The notes beneath the pieces are model-generated. The model searched no databases, had not been told where the DNA came from, and saw nothing but the letters and a program-made list of their open reading frames with translations. Below, one piece after another: positions 16,541 through 24,675 of a stretch of 64,000 nucleotides of DNA; positions within the stretch are counted from its first letter, which is position 1, and the number at the start of each line of letters is the position of its first letter. Where the stretch lies: NCBI GenBank assembly GCA_000156155.1, contig DS995299.1, positions 645,827-709,826 on the forward strand, given 5' to 3'. The DNA is from a beta proteobacterium KB13. Its GTDB lineage: Bacteria; Pseudomonadota; Gammaproteobacteria; Burkholderiales; Methylophilaceae. The position numbers and the translations under genes are program-made.

Positions 16541-18210
16541 TGGCTTTCAATGATATGTTCAGTTCCATTAAGTTTTGACATCTCTTTCAAGTAGGGGTTA
16601 CCTACAATTATATTATCTTCAAGAAAATCTGAGCTTAAAATACTTTGGTGAGAAATAAAATCATTAAATTTAATATCTAGAAAATCTGTATAAGTGTAAA
16701 TAAAATCTGAAAGGCTATATTGACGGATGAACATTGAAGGATCGGTAAATTTTGAATTTAGATATTCATTCTGACCAACCCAGAAAAAAAATGGCACCGC
16801 ATACATACCTATAGTTGGATGAGCTTCGTTTCTACCCTGAAATTGATGATCGTGAACGTCATACACCTCTTCACCGTGATCAGAAAAATAAACGAGGCTG
16901 CTATTATTAATTTTAGATTTTTTTAAAATGTCGATTAACTCATGAACAACATGATCGTTATACAGGACGGCATTATCATAGTGATTAATTCGCTCCACTT
17001 TGTCTTTTGGTATTTTTTGATTTAAAGAAGTATCATCAATAAAAAATTTATAAGACTCAGGGTAGCGATACTTGTAACTCATATGAGTTCCTAACAGATG
17101 AACAATGATGATCTTTTTTTCATTTTCATTTTTTAATATTTCCTTGTAGGGACCTAATACTTTCTCATCGAAACTATAGGAATTTTGATTTCTAGCATTA
17201 TTCAAAAAGAACTGTTCATCCGCTTGTTTTGCAAACGATGTCAGCATTGTATTTCTGGTTGTAAGAGTCTGTTGGTTTGATATCCAATACACTTTATATC
17301 CAGCCTGTTTCAATACAGACATCAATGAGGCTTTGCTTTTGTACAGATCAGGGTTCTGTTGATCGGCAAAAGTTAAAACTTGAGATAGACTTTCAATGGT
17401 ATTTGGTCTCGATGAGAAAACATTGGTAAAAATTTTTAATTCATTTTTTATTGACCTTAATTTGGGGTTGGTTTTTCTTTTGTAACCATAAAGAGACATA
17501 TGTAATCTCGAGGTTGCTTCACCAATTACAATCACATGCGCTGAGTCGGCGAAGTCATCATTCTTTACCAAACCTTCAACAGATTGATTTTTATTCAATT
17601 CATTTAGATTTCTTGCTACAACCTCCACCTCTCTTTGGTAATCAATGTATGCTCCTATTAATTGATAAGGCGAAGCAACGCCCATGTGCTCATGAACGTT
17701 TTTTGTGAATGCGCTGAATGATCCTCTTTTTATCCACTTCTTGACTGGAGATGCAAAAACAAGGGCCAGTATTAGACAAGTGAAAATAATTTTTCTTTTG
17801 TTTGATATTTCAAAATCTTTAATAAATTTCCATAAAGAAAAGCATGCGATAAGATAAATAGAAATTAAAACAACAACGTTAAGTGATAAATAGTTCTCTA
17901 AATACTCTTTGGACTCGGCAATATTTGATTCAAAGATTATAAAAAATAAGCTTTGTGTAAGTTCTTGTTTATATATGATGGCGTAAAAAACACTGGGAAG
18001 CGCTAACAATATAAATGGCACGCCCATAAATAAAGTTACTTTTCTTGCCCTATTAGGAAAAAGAATAACGGGCAAGGCCCAGAGCAATGCAATTGCCAAA
18101 ATATCTCTGACAGATTCGTAATTGGAGTAATAAAAAAAAGATAAGTAGAACTGAGCTGCCCCTGTAATAAAAATAAAAAAAATGTATATTAAGAGGAGTC
18201 TCTTGGCCAA
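16537..18210 (-). CDS. Phosphoethanolamine transferase (EptA/CptA-type sulfatase fold)
   Basis: This 557-residue inner-membrane enzyme has about five N-terminal transmembrane helices (residues 1-165) and a periplasmic alkaline-phosphatase-like domain. The catalytic threonine is T233 in VIGEATSRLHMSLYGY, followed by KTNP. Metal ligands appear in YFSDHGEEVYD and in the later HPTIGMYAVPFFFW segment. The family transfers phosphoethanolamine to lipid A or core sugars of lipopolysaccharide. The TSR rather than TTR around the nucleophile and the overall pattern place it with EptA/CptA-like proteins; the precise acceptor is unknown. Confidence 0.85.
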   Translation of the reverse strand: MAKRLLLIYIFFIFITGAAQFYLSFFYYSNYESVRDILAIALLWALPVILFPNRARKVTLFMGVPFILLALPSVFYAIIYKQELTQSLFFIIFESNIAESKEYLENYLSLNVVVLISIYLIACFSLWKFIKDFEISNKRKIIFTCLILALVFASPVKKWIKRGSFSAFTKNVHEHMGVASPYQLIGAYIDYQREVEVVARNLNELNKNQSVEGLVKNDDFADSAHVIVIGEATSRLHMSLYGYKRKTNPKLRSIKNELKIFTNVFSSRPNTIESLSQVLTFADQQNPDLYKSKASLMSVLKQAGYKVYWISNQQTLTTRNTMLTSFAKQADEQFFLNNARNQNSYSFDEKVLGPYKEILKNENEKKIIIVHLLGTHMSYKYRYPESYKFFIDDTSLNQKIPKDKVERINHYDNAVLYNDHVVHELIDILKKSKINNSSLVYFSDHGEEVYDVHDHQFQGRNEAHPTIGMYAVPFFFWVGQNEYLNSKFTDPSMFIRQYSLSDFIYTYTDFLDIKFNDFISHQSILSSDFLEDNIIVGNPYLKEMSKLNGTEHIIESH

Positions 18211-18267
18211 CTTGATGCTTTCTAAAAAAAATTCTATGGAAATGATAACAGAAAACTTTGGGGTAAT

Positions 18268-18447
18268 CTAAAAACCTTTGGATTTAAAAAAGAAGTGGAA
18301 AAGAATTCCAAGCAGGCAAATAGGTAGAGCTAAAATGAATGATTCTTTTGGGGTATTAAAAATACTTTTTAATGCTTCACGGTAATAAAAACCAACCATG
18401 AGCAAAATTAAAAAAAGGCCTAAAATTCGAGCAAAATCTGATTCCAT
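18268..18447 (-). CDS. Small two-helix membrane protein
   Basis: With the ATG at 18447 the product is 59 residues, with two hydrophobic segments (ILGLFLILLMVGFYY and ILALPICLLGILFHFFF) joined by a short polar loop. It begins 2 bases after the stop of the small exported protein upstream, so both form one operon. No family is recognised. Confidence 0.6.
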   Translation of the reverse strand: MESDFARILGLFLILLMVGFYYREALKSIFNTPKESFILALPICLLGILFHFFFKSKGF

Positions 18448-18449
18448 AG

Positions 18450-18605
18450 TTACATGCAAACAATGGTGCCGTTTTCAAAGCGAGTGCATTTTTTTACAAC
18501 TCCATTGTCATCTGTGATTTCAATCGTCTCTTCCGCAAAACTGGCATGGAATAATATAAGACTTGAAAAAATAAGTATTTTCAAAAATATTTGTAACTTC
18601 ATCAT
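18450..18605 (-). CDS. Small exported protein with two cysteines
   Basis: A 51-codon frame on the reverse strand encodes a clear signal peptide (MMKLQIFLKILIFSSLILF, ending HASFA). The mature peptide is about 27 residues: EETIEITDDNGVVKKC then TRFENGTIVCM. The two cysteines could form a disulfide. The start may be either of two tandem ATGs (18605 or 18602). A rightward frame through the same bases lacks these features. It is followed after 2 bases by a small membrane protein gene. Confidence 0.65.
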   Translation of the reverse strand: MMKLQIFLKILIFSSLILFHASFAEETIEITDDNGVVKKCTRFENGTIVCM

Positions 18606-18662
18606 GACCTTTATGATAAAGAATAAAATAAAAAGTGCCTCTTTATTTGATAATATTAAAAG

Positions 18663-18848
18663 ATGAATTATGAATGTCTTATGGATGTATGGAATGGGTG
18701 GCTAGTAGCCTCCTTTTACATTATTTCCTTTATTTATTTTTCAATTAAAAGAAAAGATGCCGATTTAGTGTCATTGATCATCCCTGTCTTAGTTTTAGGA
18801 AACTTCTTCTTACTGATTTTTATCATTTATTCTCAAATACAATGTTAG
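18663..18848 (+). CDS. Small two-helix membrane protein upstream of ogt-like gene
   Basis: This 61-residue protein has two hydrophobic helices (WLVASFYIISFIYFSI and LIIPVLVLGNFFLLIFIIY) separated by KRKDADLV. It overlaps the start of the alkyltransferase-like gene by 7 bases, which supports translation of both. No family is recognised. Confidence 0.5.
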   Translation: MNYECLMDVWNGWLVASFYIISFIYFSIKRKDADLVSLIIPVLVLGNFFLLIFIIYSQIQC

Positions 18849-19141
18849 AGCTCAAAGGAACATCTTTTCAGAAAAAAGTTTGGGATGCAATAATGAACAT
18901 TCCAAAGGGTCAGGTGAGAACTTATAAAGAAATAGCCGTATCGATAGGTCACCCAAACGCTTATCGTGCTGTGGCAAGTGCGTGCAAACATAACCCCTAC
19001 CCCATTGATATTCCATGCCATCGAGTTGTCCCTATCGCAGGCGGCCTAGGAAATTACTTAGGGGTTATGAATTGTGAGAGGAAGAAAAGACTGCTGGAAG
19101 CTGAGGGAGTGGATGTAACTCTTTTTAAATGTTTAGATTAA
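18842..19141 (+). CDS. Methylated-DNA--[protein]-cysteine methyltransferase domain protein (Ogt/ATL-type)
   Basis: The 99-residue protein is just the C-terminal DNA-binding/active-site domain of O6-alkylguanine-DNA alkyltransferases. It has FQKKVWDAIMNIPKGQVRTYKEIA, the arginine-finger region NAYRAVASACKHN, and the active-site cysteine C59 in IPCHRVVP. Alkyltransferase-like proteins usually replace this Cys with Trp, so here methyl transfer may be retained. It lacks the N-terminal domain of Ada/Ogt. It is convergent with the next gene, overlapping by 4 bases. Confidence 0.9.
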   Translation: MLELKGTSFQKKVWDAIMNIPKGQVRTYKEIAVSIGHPNAYRAVASACKHNPYPIDIPCHRVVPIAGGLGNYLGVMNCERKKRLLEAEGVDVTLFKCLD

Positions 19142-19689
19142 TTTAAACGTTTATCAGTATTCCTAGCTTGTTTCAAAAGAATGTTTTCCATTTCGGTCTC
19201 TTTCGCGCTTCTTTCTTTCCAAGTAATGGCTTTTGATGTCACATACTGACCCTTGTATTCCTCTTTAATTAACTTGTTATATTTCCAACCCTCGATCAGC
19301 TTCTCATTACCCTTGCTGTCACTCCACGAGATTTTTGTAGTGGTCGGCATGATATCGTAATATTCCGCGGGAATTTCCACCACATCATATCCAATTGAAT
19401 TTAGTTTACATATTAAATCCTCAGCCCCAACGTTGGATTCAAGGATCTCATCTTCAGTAAGCTGGAATGCTTCAATCTCAGGATAGGTTTTGGCCAAATA
19501 GATTTGCAAGGGTGAGCCTTTAGGAATAACCACGCGATAAATTAATTCACCATTAACTTCCTTCGTGAAAAAATCCCAGTAACTGACTGAGCCCCTATGC
19601 CAAATTTCCTCAGCAGAAGCCTTAATCACAATACCGTGCTTTTCTAGACTTTCATCTTCGTCATCAAAAAAATCAAAATCTTCCGACAT
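19138..19689 (-). CDS. Conserved-looking cytosolic protein of unknown function
   Basis: The 183-residue protein begins with a highly acidic tail (EDFDFFDDEDESLEKHG) and ends with a basic helix (ERSAKETEMENILLKQARNTDKRLN). The middle contains WDFFTKEVNGELIYRVVIPKG and IPAEYYDIMPTTTKISWSD, without membrane segments, signal peptide or a motif I know. It is monocistronic, between the alkyltransferase gene and an MHS transporter. Confidence 0.6.
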   Translation of the reverse strand: MSEDFDFFDDEDESLEKHGIVIKASAEEIWHRGSVSYWDFFTKEVNGELIYRVVIPKGSPLQIYLAKTYPEIEAFQLTEDEILESNVGAEDLICKLNSIGYDVVEIPAEYYDIMPTTTKISWSDSKGNEKLIEGWKYNKLIKEEYKGQYVTSKAITWKERSAKETEMENILLKQARNTDKRLN

Positions 19690-19776
19690 GTTGTATATCC
19701 CAAATTGAATGCTATTAAAGATTAATGAATGCTTAAAAAGTTGCCTATTCTTCCAAATAATTGGTGGTTTGTCGAC

Positions 19777-21036
19777 TTAAGATTTCTCTTTTGAATAAAA
19801 GGCCGCTATGAGAGATAAGAGTCCCATTAAAGAAAGATAATAACCCACATAATTAAATCCAAAATTATTAGCAAGCCATAGAGCAATAAATGGAGCAAAT
19901 GAGGCTCCTAAAATACCGGACAAATTAAATGACAGCGAGGCACCGGTGTACCTCACCTCGGTTGGAAAGACATTGGATAACATGGTGCCTAAGGGGCCAT
20001 AGGTGAGTCCCATTAATGCCATCCCAATAAATAAGGTCACCATTACGCCAATGGAATGAATACTAATCACCTCTTCAAAGAACAGACCAAATACAAGAAT
20101 GAAGAATGAGGTAACAACCATCATCTTTCTTGGGGTCAGCTTATCTGCAAAGTAGGCTGATAATGGAATCATCCCTGCGAAGAAGAGTATCGAGTAGAGC
20201 TGAATGATAAGAAATTCCTCATCAGTGAAATTGAGATGCTGAATTGACCAGCCTGCAATGAATACAGTCATCAGATAAAAGATTCCAAAGGTGGCGATCC
20301 CAGTGAAAGCTGCTAGGAATAATGGTAGTTTTTGCTCTCTAAATATTTTTGCTATGGGTACATTTTGATGTAGTTTTTTGTTTTGGCTAGCCTTTATAAA
20401 TTCTGGTGTTTCAGATATTTTTAACCTTATATATAAACCAATTCCAATTAATAATGCACTGGCAATAAATGGAATTCGCCAGCCAAAGTTGAGAAAATCT
20501 TCCTTGGTCAACATTTCAGTTAAGATCAAAAATATTCCACCAGACATTAATAAGCCCAGTGGTGCTCCTAATTGAGGAAACATTCCAAACCACGCACGTT
20601 GGCCTTTTGGTGCATTCTCCACAGCCAATAAGACAGCCCCGCCCCATTCACCGCCCAAGCCAAAACCTTGTCCAAATCTGCATAGAACAAGCAATATTGG
20701 TGCCAAAATACCCACAGATTGATAGCTAGGGAGCAAACCAATCATAATGGTCGATAGGCCCATGGTAAGCAAAGCAGCAACCAGTGTAGCCTTGCGGCCA
20801 ATTTTATCGCCAAAATGTCCAAAAAAAGCAGAACCAAGAGGTCTGGCAAAAAATGCAACCGCAAAGGTCGCTAATGACTGCAGCATTTGTGTGGTCGGAC
20901 TTGATTCTGGAAAAAAAAGATACGGAAAAACCAAGATTGCCGCATTGGCATAGATATAAAAATCAAAAAATTCAATGGTCGTGCCGGCGAGGCTAGCCAA
21001 TAAAACAGTCGTTTTAGAATTAGTTTTATTTGTCAT
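19777..21036 (-). CDS. MFS transporter, metabolite:H+ symporter (MHS) family
   Basis: The 419-residue, 12-helix protein opens with TIEFFDFYIYANAAILVFPYLFF, characteristic of the MHS branch (ProP, KgtP, shikimate transporters). The loop 2-3 motif GHFGDKIGRKATL and the loop 8-9 counterpart ADKLTPRKMM are present, as is RFGQGFGLGGEWGGAVLL. The branch imports osmoprotectants or carboxylates with protons. The substrate is not determinable; no C-terminal ProP coiled coil is seen. It is a single leftward gene. Confidence 0.88.
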   Translation of the reverse strand: MTNKTNSKTTVLLASLAGTTIEFFDFYIYANAAILVFPYLFFPESSPTTQMLQSLATFAVAFFARPLGSAFFGHFGDKIGRKATLVAALLTMGLSTIMIGLLPSYQSVGILAPILLVLCRFGQGFGLGGEWGGAVLLAVENAPKGQRAWFGMFPQLGAPLGLLMSGGIFLILTEMLTKEDFLNFGWRIPFIASALLIGIGLYIRLKISETPEFIKASQNKKLHQNVPIAKIFREQKLPLFLAAFTGIATFGIFYLMTVFIAGWSIQHLNFTDEEFLIIQLYSILFFAGMIPLSAYFADKLTPRKMMVVTSFFILVFGLFFEEVISIHSIGVMVTLFIGMALMGLTYGPLGTMLSNVFPTEVRYTGASLSFNLSGILGASFAPFIALWLANNFGFNYVGYYLSLMGLLSLIAAFYSKEKS

Positions 21037-21093
21037 TAAAAGCTTTAAGATAGATTAATCAGATGACAATCTAACACAAAGCTTCGTAAAGTG

Positions 21094-21804
21094 TTAATCC
21101 TCAGAATCGGGAACAAATCTTAATACCGCACTATTAATACAGTATCTCTTGCCTGTGGGTGGTGGTCCGTCATTGAATACATGTCCTAAATGGATCCCGG
21201 AACTTGCACTGAGCACCTCAACCCTCATGCCATCGTCATGAAATGATAATGCGCCTGGAATGGGATCAAAGAAGCTAGGCCATCCTGTTCCACTATCAAA
21301 TTTCGTATCACTTCTAAATAATTTGGCTCCAGTGAGCGGATCTACGTAGTAACCTGGCTCTTTGTTATCTAACAATGAACCAGTAAATGGGTATTCGGTA
21401 CCATTCTCAAAAGCAATTTTTCTTTGTTCAGGAGTCATGGTTTGCAGACTTACCCATTCCCAGAATCGCTTTTTATCACCGTCATAACCTGTATATCGAG
21501 CAATTTCTTGATGATTTTTGGTCATTACTATTGTTGGGGTGACTATCACTGGTTCATTCAGCTGGACCGAGCCATCATTAAAATCATAGGTTTCGACGAG
21601 TTTGACATCAGATTCCCAGTCTTTAGTCACATCCTTCTTAAATAACTGACAGGACGAGCAATCTTCTGCCTCATAAACAACTATTTGTAATTCTTGAATG
21701 ATTTCTGGTGATAAATGTTCTTGCTTCATTTTTCTAGCCTCTGACAAAGAAGTGATGCTCAATAAAAAGATAAAAAATATGGGGAATACTAAGTAATTTT
21801 TCAT
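21094..21804 (-). CDS. msrB: Exported MsrB with N-terminal thioredoxin-like domain
   Basis: MsrB reduces methionine-R-sulfoxide in proteins. The 236-residue protein has a signal peptide (first ~23 residues) and a thioredoxin-like domain with C49-S-S-C52 and a cis-Pro segment (VTPTIVM). An MsrB domain from about residue 100 carries DSGTGWPSF, HLGHVFNDGPPPTG and the catalytic C222 in RYCINSAV. The usual zinc-binding CxxC pairs are absent (GYYVDPLTGAKLF), as in the zinc-less PilB-type subgroup. The fused thioredoxin-like part may act as the periplasmic reductant. Confidence 0.9.
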   Translation of the reverse strand: MKNYLVFPIFFIFLLSITSLSEARKMKQEHLSPEIIQELQIVVYEAEDCSSCQLFKKDVTKDWESDVKLVETYDFNDGSVQLNEPVIVTPTIVMTKNHQEIARYTGYDGDKKRFWEWVSLQTMTPEQRKIAFENGTEYPFTGSLLDNKEPGYYVDPLTGAKLFRSDTKFDSGTGWPSFFDPIPGALSFHDDGMRVEVLSASSGIHLGHVFNDGPPPTGKRYCINSAVLRFVPDSED

Positions 21805-21972
21805 TATTAATAAAGGTAGTATTGTATATAATGTTAATAGATTAAATTCATAATGTAATGTTCAATATTAAATAAAAACTATTTATAATCATATATTTAT
21901 AAGTATTAATTAAAGTAGATACTAAAATATATATTTATTGAAAAAAAAATTATTTCACGTAATCTTGTAAGC

Positions 21973-23112
21973 ATGAATCAATTTGATAAGGTTATTTCTC
22001 GTTTCAACAGCGATTCCGTCCGCTGGGATAAGTACAACAAAGACATTATCCCTCTTTGGGTTGCAGATATGGACTTTGAAACCCCTCAATGTGTCATTGA
22101 TGCCGTCGCCAAAAGACTCAATCATAAAATTTTTGGATACACCCATGCCCCACATCAACTCAAAGAAGAAATAACTCATTACATTAAAGATCAGTTTGAC
22201 TGGGCTATTGAGCCTGAATGGATTGTATTTACCCCTAGTTTAGTTTCAAGCTTGTATTCAATTGCTCAACAGGTAACACAGGCTGATGATCATGTGTTGA
22301 CACTGCAGCCGGTATACCATCATATCTTGCAGGCGGCATCTTTTTCTAATAGAGATTATTCCGCTGTGCCGTTAGATAATTATAATAATCGACTCATTCT
22401 GAGTGCGGACGGGCTAAAGCATTACCAAAAAAATAACACACGCCTATTGTTCTTCTGTAATCCCCATAACCCTGGAGGATCAGTATATTCAAGGACAGAA
22501 CTCACTGACATTGCCGAATTTTGTGTGAACAACAATATTGTGATCTGTTCAGATGAGATTCATTGCAATATGATTCATGATGGGATTCAGCATATCCCCA
22601 TCGCAAGCTTATCTGAGGAGATTGCCGACCAATCCATCACATTAATGTCCTTGAACAAAGTGTTCAATATTCCAGGACTTGGATTGGCTTGGATGATTTG
22701 CAAGAATAAAGAGATAAGAAAGAAGATACAAGCACAAATTGGCACCCTGATCCCTGATCCGCAAATTATCAGCTATGTCAGTACCCAAGCTGCCCTTCGT
22801 CATGGAGAAACATGGCGACAAGAACTTATTCAATACCTTGAGAGCAATAAGTTAATGTTAAAAAATAATATTAAACAGATGCAGCCATTACAAATGTACA
22901 CAATGGAAGCTAGCTATTTAACATGGATTGATTGCAGTCAATTAAAGATTGAAGATCCGGCACAGTTATTCTTAGAGCACGGTCTTGCATTGCAGCCTGG
23001 ATCGATGTTCCAGCAAGATAATCACGTGAGAATTAATATCGCCACACCCAAATCAGTTCTCAGTGAAGCCTTAAATAGGATGCATGCCTCTATTGATAGT
23101 CTTCAAGCCTAA
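21973..23112 (+). CDS. PatB/MalY-type PLP-dependent C-S beta-lyase
   Basis: This 379-residue fold-type I enzyme of the MalY/PatB group cleaves cystathionine or related cysteine S-conjugates to thiol, pyruvate and ammonia. Typical features are PLWVADMDFETP near residue 30, FCNPHNPGGSVYS, the SDEIHCNMI motif with the PLP aspartate, and the lysine K229 in MSLNKVFNIPGLGLAW. The stop overlaps the convergent AsmA-like gene by 4 bases. An aminotransferase activity is possible but less likely. Confidence 0.9.
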   Translation: MNQFDKVISRFNSDSVRWDKYNKDIIPLWVADMDFETPQCVIDAVAKRLNHKIFGYTHAPHQLKEEITHYIKDQFDWAIEPEWIVFTPSLVSSLYSIAQQVTQADDHVLTLQPVYHHILQAASFSNRDYSAVPLDNYNNRLILSADGLKHYQKNNTRLLFFCNPHNPGGSVYSRTELTDIAEFCVNNNIVICSDEIHCNMIHDGIQHIPIASLSEEIADQSITLMSLNKVFNIPGLGLAWMICKNKEIRKKIQAQIGTLIPDPQIISYVSTQAALRHGETWRQELIQYLESNKLMLKNNIKQMQPLQMYTMEASYLTWIDCSQLKIEDPAQLFLEHGLALQPGSMFQQDNHVRINIATPKSVLSEALNRMHASIDSLQA

Positions 23113-23933
23113 AACAAATCTTTTAGTTTTTTTAATTCTTTAATGTTTTCAATTTCGCCAAGCTCAGACTCAATTTTTTTAATGGCCTTATCTGCTTCTC
23201 GATCAATTTGTTTTTTAAGGTCTTTTTCAAGATCATTCACTAAATTTTTAAAATTAACAGCTCTCTTTAAATCTTTTTCCATAGCATCAAGGAATACCTT
23301 CATTAACTCGTCTGCCAACAACCCATTCTCTTTTGCCCCAATGTTACTTAATTTAATATTAGGCAGCTGGACAGATAAGGTTTGACTGGAGGCAAACGGC
23401 ATCACCGCCTCAACTTCAGTATTGATCATCTCAAAAGAGCGAATAATAATCTTTTTACTTTGTTGTGCCTTTGATTGACTAGCGGTTTTCTCTTGCACTT
23501 CAACCGGGTTATTTTTTTGATCACTGCTTTTTTTCTTTGTATTTTTATCTATGTTTTTCTTTAGCTCAACAAAGTTAGTTTTTCCATCATTGAATTCATA
23601 CACGATATCAGCGTGATTGATAAATACCCTTTCAATGATCACCACGTCATCTAAAATAGTGCCCACATCAATATCTAATTCAGCTTGGTCAAAACGGAAA
23701 GCGTATTTAGTTTGAAACCCTTCGGGATTACCTTGTTGATAATTATTGAGAACACCGACGCCCTCTTTTAAATTTAATTTAACCTGAGCAAGGCTGACAT
23801 TGGTTTGTGTCGCATCTGAAACAGATGTCACAATAATTTCTCGGACAATTTCATCTAGATTGTCTTTTAAAAAAAAGAGTAGTCCTGATACTGCAATCAA
23901 AACTATTAATAATATGACCAATAATTTTTTCAC
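23109..23933 (-). CDS. AsmA-like membrane-anchored protein
   Basis: The 274-residue protein has an N-terminal membrane anchor (LLVILLIVLIAVSGLLFFL) and then a periplasmic region. The region starts with the AsmA-type arrangement of a beta-rich segment: TNVSLAQVKLNLKEGVG, YAFRFDQAELDIDVGTIL and VIIERVFINHADIVYEF. A lysine/glutamine-rich linker follows (residues ~125-160) and the C-terminal ~70 residues are charged coiled coil. AsmA-like proteins act in envelope lipid transport or homeostasis; the exact role is unknown. Confidence 0.7.
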   Translation of the reverse strand: MKKLLVILLIVLIAVSGLLFFLKDNLDEIVREIIVTSVSDATQTNVSLAQVKLNLKEGVGVLNNYQQGNPEGFQTKYAFRFDQAELDIDVGTILDDVVIIERVFINHADIVYEFNDGKTNFVELKKNIDKNTKKKSSDQKNNPVEVQEKTASQSKAQQSKKIIIRSFEMINTEVEAVMPFASSQTLSVQLPNIKLSNIGAKENGLLADELMKVFLDAMEKDLKRAVNFKNLVNDLEKDLKKQIDREADKAIKKIESELGEIENIKELKKLKDLF

Positions 23934-24051
23934 AATAAAACCTAAAATTACTATTCATAAATTATATTAATTTGTCTTTTTTTTATAGTCAATTGACTTC
24001 AGGAAATTGATATAAGATCATTGAAGAAAGTTAAATTTTTTATTCGAGCTC

Positions 24052-24669
24052 ATGGAGATTTTAAAATACATTGCATTAATAGATCAGGCCATCAATGAAA
24101 ACGAATCTGAAATTGAAGGATTAGATCGGGCGATTGGTGATGGAGATCACTTTATTAACCTAAAAAGAGGTATCACCGCCATACACTCAATGACCGATCA
24201 GTTATCGACAATGACTGTGAATGAACAATTTAAGATGATCGGCATGAAAGTTTTATCCACCGTGGGCGGTGCCTCTGGACCCTTATTTGCGACTTTTTTT
24301 TTGGAAATGGGTAAACACATCACCGACAGCAAACCATCCCTAAAAATTATTGCTGAAGCTTTTTCCAAGGCAGTTGATGGGATAAAACAAAGAGGTAAGT
24401 CTGATGTTGGTCAGAAAACGATGCTCGATGTGCTCATTCCTGTTGCCGCAAAGTTTGAAGAACTAGCATCTTCAAACATGAGCACTCAAGAAATCGCCTC
24501 AGACGTAAACCAGTTTGCGATCGATTGTGCCCATAATACAAAAGACATGCTGCCTACCAAAGGAAGATCATCTGGTTTGGGTGAGCGTGCCCTAGGACAT
24601 ATGGACCCAGGGGCAAAAAGTTGTCAGGTAATGATCAGTGCTGTTTGTCAGCACATTCAAGGAGAGTAA
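24052..24669 (+). CDS. dhaL: Dihydroxyacetone kinase subunit DhaL (nucleotide-binding)
   Basis: DhaL supplies the phosphoryl-carrying nucleotide domain of dihydroxyacetone kinase. The 205-residue protein has the magnesium/ADP-binding DGDHFINLKRG (residues ~31-41), GGASGPLFATFF and the C-terminal GRSSGLGERALGHMDPGA. It reads DGDH where PTS-dependent DhaL proteins usually read DGDTG, closer to ATP-dependent enzymes. It is followed by dhaK after 6 bases; no dhaM is present. Confidence 0.92.
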   Translation: MEILKYIALIDQAINENESEIEGLDRAIGDGDHFINLKRGITAIHSMTDQLSTMTVNEQFKMIGMKVLSTVGGASGPLFATFFLEMGKHITDSKPSLKIIAEAFSKAVDGIKQRGKSDVGQKTMLDVLIPVAAKFEELASSNMSTQEIASDVNQFAIDCAHNTKDMLPTKGRSSGLGERALGHMDPGAKSCQVMISAVCQHIQGE

Positions 24670-24675
24670 ATACCA

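Noticed and set aside
18454-18666. 70-codon rightward frame
   Set aside because: The reverse strand of the same bases encodes a convincing signal peptide and a tight operon with the next small gene.
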